64,000 nucleotides of DNA from Ancylobacter oerskovii (lineage in GTDB: Bacteria; Pseudomonadota; Alphaproteobacteria; Rhizobiales; Xanthobacteraceae), in NCBI RefSeq assembly GCF_018390555.1, contig NZ_JAHBGB010000044.1, positions 647,424 to 711,423 of the forward strand, given 5' to 3'. Positions 45,353-54,239 of the stretch are shown here, piece by piece; position 1 is the first letter of the stretch; every line of letters begins with the position of its first letter. The translations under genes were made by a program, and so were the position numbers. Below the pieces are notes generated by a model. The model had not been told where the DNA came from and searched no databases. It saw only the letters and a list, made by a program, of their open reading frames with translations.

Positions 45353-45364
45353 GTCTGGCCTCCG

Positions 45365-46237
45365 TCAGGCGATGCGCCGCAGCGCGCGTGTGTAAAGGGC
45401 CAGGGCGGCGCCGAACAGGACCAGCACGATCATCGACAGCGTCGCGGCGACCGGCCAGTTCAGCGTCACGATGGCCTGGTCGTAGATCTCGGTGGCCAGC
45501 AGGAACACCCGGCCTCCACCGAGCAGTTTCGGCGTCACGAAGGAAGAGATGGCGAGCACGAAGCAGAGCAGACAGCCGAGCGCCATGCCCGGAGCGGTGA
45601 GCGGCAGCACCACGCGCCAGAAGGTTTTCAAGGGCGTCGCCCCGAGCGTCAGCGCCGCCTCCTCGTAGCGCGGGTCGAGCCGCCCGAAGCCGGAGAGCAA
45701 AGCGAGGATCATGTAGGGCATGAGGATCTCGGTGAGCCCGATGACCACCCCGGTGAGGTTGAACATCAGCCGGGGCGGGGCGAGGCCGAACGCGGCCAGC
45801 AGGTTGGCGACCAGCCCCTGATTGGAGAGGATGGCGATCCAGCCATAGGTGCGCACCACCGCCGAGGTGAGCAGCGGCGCGATGACCAGCACCAGCAGGA
45901 CGGTGCGCCACAATCCGCTGGAGCGGTGCAGGTAGATCGCGATCGGGTAGGAGGCCACGAGCGTCAGCAGGGTAATGAACAGGCTGACGCCGATGCTGTT
46001 GCCGATCAGCTCCAGGGTGAAGCTGTCGGTGAGCACGTTCCGCCAGGTGGCGAGCGAGACGGTGTCGATCAGCGCGCCGGTCGCCTCCGATTCGTTGAGG
46101 GACATGCGCAGCAGGTTGACCACCGGCCACAGGAAGCCGACGGCGTTGACGAGGGCGATCGGCAGCAGCAGCCACATGGCGACCGCCGCCGGGCTCATGC
46201 CGCGAGCTTCGCGGGCGGGGAGGGCGAGGGTGTTCAT
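45365..46237 (-). CDS. ABC transporter permease, PotB-like
   Basis: 290-residue permease with six segments; N-terminal WLLLPIALVNAVGFLWPVVNLLRMSLNE and the EAA loop YEEAALTLGATPLKTFWRVVLPLTAPGMALG. It pairs with the PotC-like protein 12 bases downstream to form the membrane channel. About 10 bases separate it from the ATPase gene. Confidence 0.9.
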   Translation of the reverse strand: MNTLALPAREARGMSPAAVAMWLLLPIALVNAVGFLWPVVNLLRMSLNESEATGALIDTVSLATWRNVLTDSFTLELIGNSIGVSLFITLLTLVASYPIAIYLHRSSGLWRTVLLVLVIAPLLTSAVVRTYGWIAILSNQGLVANLLAAFGLAPPRLMFNLTGVVIGLTEILMPYMILALLSGFGRLDPRYEEAALTLGATPLKTFWRVVLPLTAPGMALGCLLCFVLAISSFVTPKLLGGGRVFLLATEIYDQAIVTLNWPVAATLSMIVLVLFGAALALYTRALRRIA

Positions 46238-46247
46238 GAGAGAGCGC

Positions 46248-47342
46248 TCACGACGCGGCGTAGACGAAGGTGTCCCGGCGGTGCCAGGACAGGATGACCG
46301 GAGTGCCGGGGGCGAGCACGCCCTCGCCGCCGCGTGTCGCGGCTTCCGACTTCATCAGGACACCGCCCGCCTCGACCTCATATTCGAGGATGTCGCCGGC
46401 AAAGGTGGCCCGGGCCACCGTGCCGGCGAGCGCGTAGCGGTCGTCCCCGGCCGGCGGAGCGTACGCCGAAAGCGAGACGCGGTGCGGCCGCACCATCACC
46501 TCTACCCGGCCATCGAAGCCCGGTGCGGCGACCTGCACCCCTGCGACCTCGGCGAGACCGCCCGAGGCGGTTCCGGCGAGGCGGTTGATGCGGCCGACGA
46601 AGCCGGCCACGAAGGCGGTGCTGGGATGCTCGTAGATGTCGAGCGGGGTGCCGAGCTGCTCGAGGCGGCCATGGTTCATCACCGCGACCTTGTCGCAGAT
46701 GGTGAGCGCTTCCATCTGATCGTGGGTGACGAAGATGGCGGTGATACCGAGCCGCTTCTGGATGTCGCGAATTTCGTTGCGCATCTCCTCGCGCAGCTTG
46801 GCATCGAGATTGGACAGCGGCTCGTCGAGAAGCAGGATGGAAGGACGCACCACGAGGGCGCGGGCGAGCGCCACGCGCTGCTGCTGGCCGCCGGACAGCT
46901 GGGCGGGGCGATGCTGCTCCTTGCCGGAAAGGCGCACCAGGGCGATGGCCTCGCGCACCCGCTCCTGCGCTTCCGCCTTGCCGACCTTGCGCATCTCCAG
47001 GCCGAAGGCGATGTTCCGCGCCACGTCCATATGCGGGAAGAGCGCATAGGACTGGAACACCAGCCCCATGTCGCGCCGATAGGGCGGCACGCCGGTAATG
47101 TCGTGCCCATCCACCACGATATGGCCGGAGGTGGAGGGCGCGAGGCCGGCGATCATGCGCAGCGACGTGGTCTTGCCGCAGCCGGAAGGGCCGAGGAAGG
47201 CGACGAGCTCGCCTTTGGCCACGTCGAGATTGAGGTCGTCCACGGCATTGAAGTTGCCATAGCGGCGGGTGAGGCCGCGCAGGGAGAGGAAGCCCTCCGC
47301 CTGCTTCAGACCCTGGATCTCGTCGGGGCGGATGCTCATCAT
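46248..47342 (-). CDS. ABC transporter ATPase, PotA-like
   Basis: 364 residues. Walker A GPSGCGKTTSLRMIAG, Q-loop LVFQSYALFPHMDVARNIAFGL, signature LSGGQQQRVALARAL, Walker B ILLLDEPLSNLDAKLREEM, switch VTHDQMEALTICDKVAVM, then a C-terminal TOBE-type domain (VEVMVRPHRVSL...). This is the regulatory-domain type used for polyamines, iron or thiamine. Two ATGs are adjacent (47342 and 47339); GAGG sits eight bases before the first. It energises the two permeases downstream. Confidence 0.92.
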   Translation of the reverse strand: MMSIRPDEIQGLKQAEGFLSLRGLTRRYGNFNAVDDLNLDVAKGELVAFLGPSGCGKTTSLRMIAGLAPSTSGHIVVDGHDITGVPPYRRDMGLVFQSYALFPHMDVARNIAFGLEMRKVGKAEAQERVREAIALVRLSGKEQHRPAQLSGGQQQRVALARALVVRPSILLLDEPLSNLDAKLREEMRNEIRDIQKRLGITAIFVTHDQMEALTICDKVAVMNHGRLEQLGTPLDIYEHPSTAFVAGFVGRINRLAGTASGGLAEVAGVQVAAPGFDGRVEVMVRPHRVSLSAYAPPAGDDRYALAGTVARATFAGDILEYEVEAGGVLMKSEAATRGGEGVLAPGTPVILSWHRRDTFVYAAS

Positions 47343-47352
47343 GCGATGGTCC

Positions 47353-48396
47353 TCAACGGCTCGCGGGCAACACGCGGCGGCGCCACTGCTCGCCGATGGA
47401 TTCACGCACCTTGGCGAGCGCGATCCAGTCCACGGGGATCACCTTGTCCATGAACTTCACCGCCGTGCGGTCCAGCGCCTCCGGCGAGATCTGCGCCTTG
47501 GTATTGGTGGGCGCGTAGAACATGCTCTCGGTGAAAGCCTTCTGCGCCTCCGGGCTCAGCGCGTAGTTCACGAAGGTCTTCGCCGCCTCGCCGCCGGGGC
47601 CATTGGCGACGAGATTGATGGTGTTGATCTGGAACACCGTGCCTTCCTGTGGGATGGCGGCCTTCAGCTTGCCGCCGGAGGTCTGGTTGTTGACCTGGGC
47701 GCGCGCGTTCCAGCCGGCGCCGAGAACGGCCTGGCCGGTGACGATCGGCACATAGACCTCGGGCTTGGGTTCCCAGGTCTGCACATTGGGGGCGATCTCG
47801 GTCATGGCCGCGATGCCCTTGCTCACGTCCTTCAGATAATCCGTGCCGCCATTGGCCTTGTTGAGGATGATGACCAGCGACACGCCCTGGATGTCGGGAA
47901 TGCCGGGGATGACCACCTTGCCCTCATTGGCCTTGTCGGCCATCGCCATCCACGATGCCGGCGGCTCCTTCACCGCCTCGGCATTGTAGAGCATGACGAG
48001 ATTGTCGAAGGTAACACCGACGCCGGCGACGTCCGGGATGCGGGCGGCGGGATAGAGATCCCTGACGTTCGGCGCGTTGCTTTCGTCGATTTTGTCGAAC
48101 AGCTTCTCGTCGGTGCCGGCCTTGGAGACGGAGACGTCCATGATCACCACGTCGGCCTGCGGCGCCGCCTTCTGGGCACGCAGATTGCCGAGCATGGCGG
48201 CGGAGGACGGCAAGGGGAAATACGTCACCTGGATGTCGGGATGCGCCCGCATGAAGGGCTCGACAACGGCCTTGGTGTAGCGCTCCTGGAACAGGCCGGA
48301 ATAGCCCATGACGGTGATGGAGGATTGCGCCCGGACGCCTTGGGTCAGCAGGCCGAGGGCGAGGATGGCGGCGGCGAGCTTCACGGATGTCGTCAT
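47353..48396 (-). CDS. Periplasmic ABC substrate-binding protein, PotD-like
   Basis: 347-residue extracellular solute-binding protein. A signal peptide (MTTSVKLAAAILALGLLTQGVRAQ) is followed by SSITVMGYSGLFQERYTKAVVEPFMRAHPDIQVTYF, PQADVVIMDVS, GVGVTFDNLVMLYNAEAVKEPPASWMAM, and FVNYALSPEAQKAFTESMFYAPTN. It is the type-II fold of the spermidine/putrescine/iron class. The ligand could be a nitrogen-containing compound, since a nitrilase-family gene begins the operon. Confidence 0.9.
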   Translation of the reverse strand: MTTSVKLAAAILALGLLTQGVRAQSSITVMGYSGLFQERYTKAVVEPFMRAHPDIQVTYFPLPSSAAMLGNLRAQKAAPQADVVIMDVSVSKAGTDEKLFDKIDESNAPNVRDLYPAARIPDVAGVGVTFDNLVMLYNAEAVKEPPASWMAMADKANEGKVVIPGIPDIQGVSLVIILNKANGGTDYLKDVSKGIAAMTEIAPNVQTWEPKPEVYVPIVTGQAVLGAGWNARAQVNNQTSGGKLKAAIPQEGTVFQINTINLVANGPGGEAAKTFVNYALSPEAQKAFTESMFYAPTNTKAQISPEALDRTAVKFMDKVIPVDWIALAKVRESIGEQWRRRVLPASR

Positions 48397-48469
48397 GAAT
48401 CCCCTCTGGAAAGGTTGGCGGGCCGGTGGCCCGGCCTCGTTTCACGATGATATGGCGAATGCGCGAGCC

Positions 48470-49153
48470 TCAGGCGGTGGCGAGCCGGGCCTCCACCAGC
48501 TTGGCCTCCACGAGGGCGCGGGCGCCGGTGATGTCGGGCAGCTTCTCGCCGGCGGCGAGACGGGCGAGGAGCTTTATCTCGGTCTCCTGCATCTGGAGGG
48601 CGCGAGCGGCGATGGCGGGCGCCTGGTCGGGCTTCAGCACCACCACGCCGCTCTCGTCGCACAGCACGGCGTCGCCCGGCTCGACGGTCTGACCGCCGAC
48701 ATTCACCGGCACGTTCATCGCGCCTTCGAGGCCGAGCAGCTTGGTGGTGATCGGCGAGGGGCCGCGGCACCACACCGGCATGTCGACGCGCACGATCTCG
48801 GAGAAGTCGGTGGCCGGGCCGTCGATGACGCCGGCCTTCACGCCGGCCTGCTTCATGGCGTTGGTGATGACCCCGCCCCAGCAGGCATGACGGGAATCCT
48901 CGCAGCGCTCGATCACCACGACGTCGCCGGGGCGCACATAGGCGGTGAGGTAGTGCAGCAGGGTGGAATCGGCATGGGGGATGCGCAGCGTCACCGCGGT
49001 GCCGGCCACGCGCTTGCCGGGCAGAACGGCGCCGATCCCGCGATCGACGAAGCCGGAATGCAGCACATGCCCGATGGTGGCGACCTCGCATTTCTCGAGC
49101 TCGGCGACGAGTTCGGGGGCGATCTGGGCGGGCATGGGATTGACGATGAACAT
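48470..49153 (-). CDS. RraA-family protein (HMG/CHA aldolase-like)
   Basis: 227 residues of the RraA/demethylmenaquinone-methyltransferase-like fold. The metal and substrate block is VVIERCEDSRHACWGGVITNAMKQAGVKAGVIDGPATDFSEI, corresponding to the usual GE...AxxGGxxxxxAxxxGxxGxVxDGxxRD; here the final Arg-Asp reads ATD. Relatives include oxaloacetate decarboxylases and 4-hydroxy-4-methyl-2-oxoglutarate aldolases, not RNase regulators. The Arg replacement makes aldolase activity uncertain. It is co-transcribed with the nitrilase-family gene (13 bases) and the ABC genes (73 bases), so it may split a keto-acid product. Confidence 0.82.
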   Translation of the reverse strand: MFIVNPMPAQIAPELVAELEKCEVATIGHVLHSGFVDRGIGAVLPGKRVAGTAVTLRIPHADSTLLHYLTAYVRPGDVVVIERCEDSRHACWGGVITNAMKQAGVKAGVIDGPATDFSEIVRVDMPVWCRGPSPITTKLLGLEGAMNVPVNVGGQTVEPGDAVLCDESGVVVLKPDQAPAIAARALQMQETEIKLLARLAAGEKLPDITGARALVEAKLVEARLATA

Positions 49154-49166
49154 GGATACGCTTCCC

Positions 49167-49973
49167 TCAGCCGAGGACGTGGTGATTGGCGACCGGCACA
49201 TTGGTGCGGGCCTTCGCGCTATAGGCGAAGTCGAGCCGGCCGGAGGTGAAACCGACGCCGTCCGAACACTGGGCGGCGATATGGCCCCAGGGGTCGATCA
49301 CCATGGAATGACCCCAGCACCATTTGGCGCCGCCGGCATGCGAGCCGGTCTGGCCGACGGCAAGAAACCAGGTCTGGGTCTCGATGGCGCGGGCGCGGGC
49401 CAGCACCTCCCAATGGTCCTTGCCGGTCATCAGGGTGAAGGCGGCGGGGAGCACGATGACGTCGGCCCCCTTGTCGCGCAGCTTGCGGAACAATTCGGGG
49501 AAGCGGATGTCGTAACAGATGGCGCAACCGACGGTGGTGTCGCCCAGCTGGTAGGTGACGACCTCTTCGCCGCGCGAGACCGTGTCGCTCTCGCGATAGA
49601 TGGTGCCGCCGGTTATCTCCACGTCGAACAGGTGGATCTTGCGGTAGCGTGCCAGCTCCTCGCCGTCCGGGCCGAAGACGAGGGTGGTGTTGTAGAAGGA
49701 ATTGCCGTCCTTCTCGGCGACGCTGCCGGCGTGGATCGCCACCTTCAGCTTCCGGGCCAGGCCCTTCATCAGCTGGTAGGACGCGCCATCGGGAAAGCTC
49801 TCGGCGGAATCCTGCATCTGAGCCGGCGTGTCGCCGAGAAAGGCGTAATATTCCGGCAGTACCACGAGGTCGGGACGCTCGGCGGCGACCGCCTCCTCGA
49901 TGAGATTGGCGGCGGTGGCGAGGTTCGCCGCCTTGTCGCCCTGTGAATTCATCTGGATCAACGAAACCTTCAC
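49167..49973 (-). CDS. Carbon-nitrogen hydrolase (nitrilase/omega-amidase family)
   Basis: 268 residues with the full catalytic triad: E41 in VVLPEYYAF, K112 in YRKIHLFD and C153 in GCAICYDIRFPE. The order and spacing fit the Nit2/omega-amidase-type branch, which hydrolyses amide bonds of small acids such as alpha-keto-acid amides. The start is the GTG at 49973, with GGAGG seven bases upstream, beginning MKVSLIQMNSQGDK. It heads the transport operon downstream of LysR and probably releases ammonia from the imported substrate. Confidence 0.88.
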   Translation of the reverse strand: MKVSLIQMNSQGDKAANLATAANLIEEAVAAERPDLVVLPEYYAFLGDTPAQMQDSAESFPDGASYQLMKGLARKLKVAIHAGSVAEKDGNSFYNTTLVFGPDGEELARYRKIHLFDVEITGGTIYRESDTVSRGEEVVTYQLGDTTVGCAICYDIRFPELFRKLRDKGADVIVLPAAFTLMTGKDHWEVLARARAIETQTWFLAVGQTGSHAGGAKWCWGHSMVIDPWGHIAAQCSDGVGFTSGRLDFAYSAKARTNVPVANHHVLG

Positions 49974-50025
49974 GCCGGGTCCTCCTTCAGCGGTCCGGTC
50001 GATGTGACCAGACCGCCGGCGCCCC

Positions 50026-50058
50026 GACAAACGCGAAATTCTTGTCCGCGCCGACAAG
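50026..50058. promoter_or_regulatory. Palindromic LysR-type site upstream of the nitrilase operon
   Basis: CTTGTC (50041-50046), six bases, GACAAG (50053-50058) is a perfect 18-bp palindrome of T-N11-A type. A further GACAA at 50026-50030 makes a second, 11-base-spaced inverted pair with TTGTC. It lies between the LysR gene (ends 50093) and the operon start (49973), so it is a likely activator site. Confidence 0.6.
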
Positions 50059-50092
50059 CAACGCTTATGAGAGCGGCATATGCGGATGCTGC

Positions 50093-51013
50093 CTATTCCC
50101 TGTGCGGTGCAGCACCGGGTGGCTTGTCCTCGCCGGCGGCGATCTCGGCGGCCATGCGGGCGATCAGCTGCGGCAGCGTGCTGCCGGGCTCCTCGCGATA
50201 GACCGCGTGCAGGTGCAGCCGCGGCAACCGCGCCTCGACGTCGAGCTGCACGAGTTCGCCGCGCTCGCGCATCTCACGCATCACCACTTCGGGAAACACC
50301 GCGACCCCCATGCCGTCGCGCACGAGGCGGGTGATGGTGGCGAGGGAGTTGGAATTGAGGATGCGCACCGCGTGTGGGTCCAGGCCAGCCGCCTCGATCA
50401 GCTTCAGCACGTTCTGGTGCGGCTGCGAGCCGCGCGAGAAGGCGAAGACCGGATAGGCGGTAAGGTCCTCCAGTGTCAGCCGGCGGCCGTGTAGGCCGAG
50501 GCGCGGCGCCGCCGCCCAGATGCACTCATAACTGCACAGCTCGATGTTGCGGTACCCGGGAGCGAGCACGGGGCCAGCGATGAGCGCCAGATCTACCTGC
50601 CGATCCATCAGCAGGCGCGCCACCGCCAGGCTCGTGTCCACCGTGAGGTCGAGGTCGACGTCGGGATGGGCGGCATAACCCTGCTCCATGAGTTGCGGCA
50701 GCCAAGCATAGACGATGGTGTCGATGACGCCGATGGACACGCGGCCGCGAAGCCGGTGGGGATCGCCGATCCCTAACCGCAGATCGGCTGCCAGCTGGAC
50801 GATGGTCTCCGCCTGCGCAAGCGCCCGCTCCCCGGCCGGAGTGAGGCTGACATTGCGCAGGTCCCGCTCGAACAGGCGCACGCCGAGGTCGCGCTCCAGC
50901 GTCGCGATGCGATTGGAGACGGCAGCCTGGGTGGTGCAGAGCTTGTCGGCGGCGCTGGAGAAGCTGCGCAGCCGGGCCACCCAGAGAAAGGTCTCCAGAA
51001 AGCGGATGTTCAT
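50093..51013 (-). CDS. LysR-family transcriptional regulator
   Basis: 306 residues. The helix-turn-helix is FLETFLWVARLRSFSSAADKLCTTQAAVSNRIATLERDLGVRLFERDLRNVSLTPAGE; the effector domain runs from GRVSIGVIDTIVYAWLPQLM to GMGVAVFPEVVMREM. It stands directly upstream of the nitrilase/RraA/ABC operon and on the same strand, so it probably activates it. Read-through is possible because the gap is only 119 bases. Confidence 0.9.
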   Translation of the reverse strand: MNIRFLETFLWVARLRSFSSAADKLCTTQAAVSNRIATLERDLGVRLFERDLRNVSLTPAGERALAQAETIVQLAADLRLGIGDPHRLRGRVSIGVIDTIVYAWLPQLMEQGYAAHPDVDLDLTVDTSLAVARLLMDRQVDLALIAGPVLAPGYRNIELCSYECIWAAAPRLGLHGRRLTLEDLTAYPVFAFSRGSQPHQNVLKLIEAAGLDPHAVRILNSNSLATITRLVRDGMGVAVFPEVVMREMRERGELVQLDVEARLPRLHLHAVYREEPGSTLPQLIARMAAEIAAGEDKPPGAAPHRE

Positions 51014-51358
51014 GCGCCGGAAAGCTCCGCTATGGCGGGAAGGGTGAAGCCTTCGCCCGCGCGGAAAGACCAGCCGGCGCGCCGCGCCGCCCTCCCGCGC
51101 CGGGATTCAACCCCTGTTATATTTCCCGAACGCGCGGCGACAAATGTCTCTCTTGTCTCAGCGGTGCGATGCTGGCCCCTGGATCGAGACCATGACCCGC
51201 TCGGCGTCACCGCCGAATTCAACTACCTCCACGCAATCGATTTCATGCGCCACGGGCGACGGGGAGGATCCGCAGAGGCGTCTGCCGCACGCGCGGATCG
51301 TCGAGGCGTCCGGCGCGCTGGCGCCGCCGGTGTCGTGGCCGACGCAGGCCTGAAGACG
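51014..51358. other. Intergenic region, no gene seen
   Basis: This stretch holds the LysR upstream region (with a slightly AT-richer patch around 51110-51130, CTGTTATATTTCCC) and the end of the TTT operon. Short open frames here have no ribosome-binding site or recognisable domain. No clear terminator was found for the SDR that stops at 51359. Confidence 0.4.
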
Positions 51359-52207
51359 TCATGTTCCGCCCGGTTGACGGGTCGTCGCCGCGAGGCCCGC
51401 GTCGATCCGCAGTTCCGTACCGGTGATGTAGGCGGCCCGGTCGGAGGCGAGGAACAGCGCCGCCTCCGCCACGTCGAATGCCGTGCCCATGCGCCCGAGC
51501 GGGCATTGGGAGGCCCGCAATTCCTTCATCTCGGCAAGGCTGGCGGAGCCGTAAGCGTTGGCCACCGTCTTCTCGATGCGCGGTGTGTCTATCAGGCCGG
51601 GGATGATCGTGTTCGCCCGAATCCCATAGGGGGCGTATTCCACGGCCAGCAGCCGCAGATACTGGATCATCGCCGCCTTGGTGCTGCCATAGGCGAGATG
51701 CGGATACCCGACATCCCGTATGCCGGCGATGGACGATGTGGCGAGGATCACGCCCCGTCGCGCGGCCTGCATGGCCGGCAGCACGCTGGTCGTCGCGACG
51801 TGCAGCGCCGTGAGGTTGGCGTCGCAGATCCGGCGCCAGTCGGCCGGCGAAGTGGCGATCGATGGGCCGGCCTTGCCGATGCCGACATTGAAATAGAGCA
51901 CGTCGATGCGGCCGTGCTGATCCAGAACCTGCTGCAGGGCGCCGGTCAGCGCGGTGTCGTCGGTCACGTCGAGCCCGATCGCACGGGCCTCCCCGCCCTC
52001 GGCGAGGATGATCTCGCATGTTTCCTCTGCGGAGCGGAGCTCCCGGTCGCCGACCACGATCCGTGCTCCCGCCCGCGCGAAGAGCACCGAGACGGCCTTG
52101 CCGATGCCCCAGCCCGGACCAATCGAGCCCCCGCCCAGCACGACGGCGACCCGGCCGGACAGTTCGGCGGGAGGGGAGGGCCGTCGTCCATCGATATCGG
52201 CACTCAT
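51359..52207 (-). CDS. SDR-family oxidoreductase, last gene of the TTT operon
   Basis: 282 residues. The cofactor loop is unusual, VVLGGGSIGPGWGIGKAVSVLFARAG, longer than the classical TGxxxGIG; then VVGDREL (Asp, NAD type), YFNVGIGKAG (Asn-Val-Gly in place of NAG), ATSSIAGIRD, YGSTKAAM and YITGTELRIDAGL. It starts in a 4-base overlap with tctA, so it belongs to the operon. It may oxidise a hydroxyacid intermediate. The altered nucleotide loop marks it off from the other SDRs here. Confidence 0.85.
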   Translation of the reverse strand: MSADIDGRRPSPPAELSGRVAVVLGGGSIGPGWGIGKAVSVLFARAGARIVVGDRELRSAEETCEIILAEGGEARAIGLDVTDDTALTGALQQVLDQHGRIDVLYFNVGIGKAGPSIATSPADWRRICDANLTALHVATTSVLPAMQAARRGVILATSSIAGIRDVGYPHLAYGSTKAAMIQYLRLLAVEYAPYGIRANTIIPGLIDTPRIEKTVANAYGSASLAEMKELRASQCPLGRMGTAFDVAEAALFLASDRAAYITGTELRIDAGLAATTRQPGGT

Positions 52208-53712
52208 GTTTCCTCCTCGGCAAAGGCGATGTCGCGCTTGCGCCGCATCGACGGCCGCACGACCGTCACCAAAGTCAGGGCGAACGCGATGAGGATGGTC
52301 AGGCTGATCGGATGTTCGATGAAGGTCATCAGGCTGCCGCGCGACAGCATCAGGGAGCGGCGGAGGTTCTCCTCCAGCATGGGTCCCAGGACGAAGCCGA
52401 GCAGCAGCGGCGTCGGCTCGCAGCCAAGCTTGATGAGCAGGTAGCCCACCGCGCCGAACACCGCCATGACCAGTATGTCGAAGCCGGAATTATGGAGGCT
52501 GTAGGCGCCGATGGCACAGAACAGCAGCACCGCGGGGAACAGAAACTCGTAGCGGACCCGCAGCAGCTTCACCCACAGGCCGATGAGCGGCAGGTTGATG
52601 ACGACCAGCATGAGGTTGCCGATCCACATGGAGGCGATCAGCCCCCAGAACAGCCCCGGCTGCTGCTTCAGCATCATCGGGCCGGGCTGGACGCCCTGGA
52701 TGATGAAGGCGCCGACCAGCAGTGCCATGACCGCATTGGTCGGCAGGCCGAGGGTCAGCAGCGGCACGAAGGAGGTCTGGGCGGCCGCGTTGTTGGCCGT
52801 CTCAGGACCGGCGACGCCCTCAATGGCGCCCTTGCCGAAGCGGGCGGGATCGGCCGCCACCTTCTTTTCGAGGCTGTAGGAGGCGAAGGACGCCAGCGTC
52901 GCCCCTCCACCCGGCAGCACGCCGAGCAGGCTGCCGAGCCCGGTGCCGCGCAGTATGGCGGGCCAGGAACGGCGGATGTCGTCCCGGCTCGGCCACAGGC
53001 TGGAGATGACGCTCACCGTGCCCATGCCGGAGCCGCGGTTCTCGAGGTTGCGCAGGATATCCGCGATGCCGAACAGGCCCATTGCGAGCGGCACGAAGTT
53101 GATGCCTTCCGCCAGTTCCATCGTGCCGAAGGTCATGCGGAACTGGCCGGTATTGATGTCGACGCCTATGGTGCCGAGCGCGATGCCCGCCACCACCATG
53201 GTCACCGATTTGAGGAGCGAGCCATGGGCGAGGATGATGGAGACCAGCAATCCGAACAGGATCAGCGCGAAATAGTCCGGCGCGCTGAAGGACAAGGCGG
53301 CGCGGGTCAGCAGCGGACCAAAGGCAGCCAGCACCAGCGTGGCCACGCTCCCGCCGACAAGCGAGCCGATCGCCGCGATCGCCAGCGCCGCTCCCGCCCG
53401 TCCCTGCCTGGCCATCTGATGGCCGTCCAGCGTGGTGACGACGCTCGAGGTCTCGCCCGGCAGGTTCAGGAGAATGGCCGTGGTCGAACCGCCATATTGG
53501 GCGCCGTAATAGATGCCGGCCAGCATGATGATGGAGGCTTCGGTGGGCAGGCCGAAGGTCAGCGGCAGCAGCAGCGCCATCGTCGCGGTGGGCCCGACGC
53601 CGGGCAGCACGCCGATGACGGTTCCCAGCAGCGCGCCGATGAAGCAGAAGCCGATATTGATGGGCTGGACGGCGACCCCGAGCCCCATGGCGATATTGCC
53701 GAACAGGTCCAT
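52204..53712 (-). CDS. tctA: Tripartite tricarboxylate transporter large permease (TctA)
   Basis: 502-residue inner-membrane protein with about 11-12 hydrophobic segments. TctA signatures: GVLPGVGPTATMALLLPLTFGLPTEASIIMLAGIYYGAQYGGSTTAILLNLPGE and GVLPGGGATLASFASYSLEKK, the two conserved glycine-proline loops of the family, and PLLTLGLPTNAVMALLVGAF. It forms the substrate path with TctB for binding-protein-delivered carboxylates. The ATG overlaps the tctB stop by one base (TAATG). Confidence 0.94.
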   Translation of the reverse strand: MDLFGNIAMGLGVAVQPINIGFCFIGALLGTVIGVLPGVGPTATMALLLPLTFGLPTEASIIMLAGIYYGAQYGGSTTAILLNLPGETSSVVTTLDGHQMARQGRAGAALAIAAIGSLVGGSVATLVLAAFGPLLTRAALSFSAPDYFALILFGLLVSIILAHGSLLKSVTMVVAGIALGTIGVDINTGQFRMTFGTMELAEGINFVPLAMGLFGIADILRNLENRGSGMGTVSVISSLWPSRDDIRRSWPAILRGTGLGSLLGVLPGGGATLASFASYSLEKKVAADPARFGKGAIEGVAGPETANNAAAQTSFVPLLTLGLPTNAVMALLVGAFIIQGVQPGPMMLKQQPGLFWGLIASMWIGNLMLVVINLPLIGLWVKLLRVRYEFLFPAVLLFCAIGAYSLHNSGFDILVMAVFGAVGYLLIKLGCEPTPLLLGFVLGPMLEENLRRSLMLSRGSLMTFIEHPISLTILIAFALTLVTVVRPSMRRKRDIAFAEEET

Positions 53713-54176
53713 TATGGCAGCAGCTCCGGCCACGAGGGAATGAGAACGCCGAGGCCGGCGATGAAGATCAGCCAGCAGAAGCCGGTGAGCGCGGCCGCGA
53801 GCCCGAGACGGGTGCGCCACGGCATTTCGGGAACGGCCAGCGTCGCGACGGTCGTGAGCAGCATGCAGGACAGCACGAAGCCGAGCACCGGGGCGAGGAC
53901 GGCGAAGAGAACCAACCCGCCGAGCACCAGCAGTGTCGGCCGCCATGCCCAACCCTGGATTCCCGGCCCGGCGGCGAGGAGCCCTTTGACGAGAATGGCG
54001 AGGCCGAGCGCGGCGAGAAGGCCGAACACCAGCGCCGGGAAGTAGCCCGGCCCCATCTGGAGGGCGGTGCCAATCGGATAGGAGAAACTGTTCCACATAC
54101 CGGCAAGGCCGATAACGAGGAAGAAGATGCCCGCGATGATGTCCTGCGGGCAGGATCCGCTTCTGGATGGAGGCAT
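53712..54176 (-). CDS. tctB: Tripartite tricarboxylate transporter small permease (TctB)
   Basis: 154 residues, four membrane segments (DIIAGIFFLVIGLAGMWNS, GYFPALVFGLLAALGLAILVKGLL, PTLLVLGGLVLFAVLAPVLGFVLSCMLL, LGLAAALTGFCWLIFIAGLGVLIP). The motif ALQMGPGYFP after the first segment is the TctB mark. Start at 54176 with GGAAG upstream. It is 63 bases downstream of tctC. Confidence 0.9.
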   Translation of the reverse strand: MPPSRSGSCPQDIIAGIFFLVIGLAGMWNSFSYPIGTALQMGPGYFPALVFGLLAALGLAILVKGLLAAGPGIQGWAWRPTLLVLGGLVLFAVLAPVLGFVLSCMLLTTVATLAVPEMPWRTRLGLAAALTGFCWLIFIAGLGVLIPSWPELLP

Positions 54177-54239
54177 GATGAGACTTCCACGCAGGAGATG
54201 GGGAGCCGGCGACATTTGCCCCGCCGCCGCGGCTGAGCG

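Noticed and set aside
51144..51353. 70-codon plus-strand frame ahead of the SDR gene
   Set aside because: No RBS, no domain, and it ends in convergent overlap with the SDR end; most likely non-coding.
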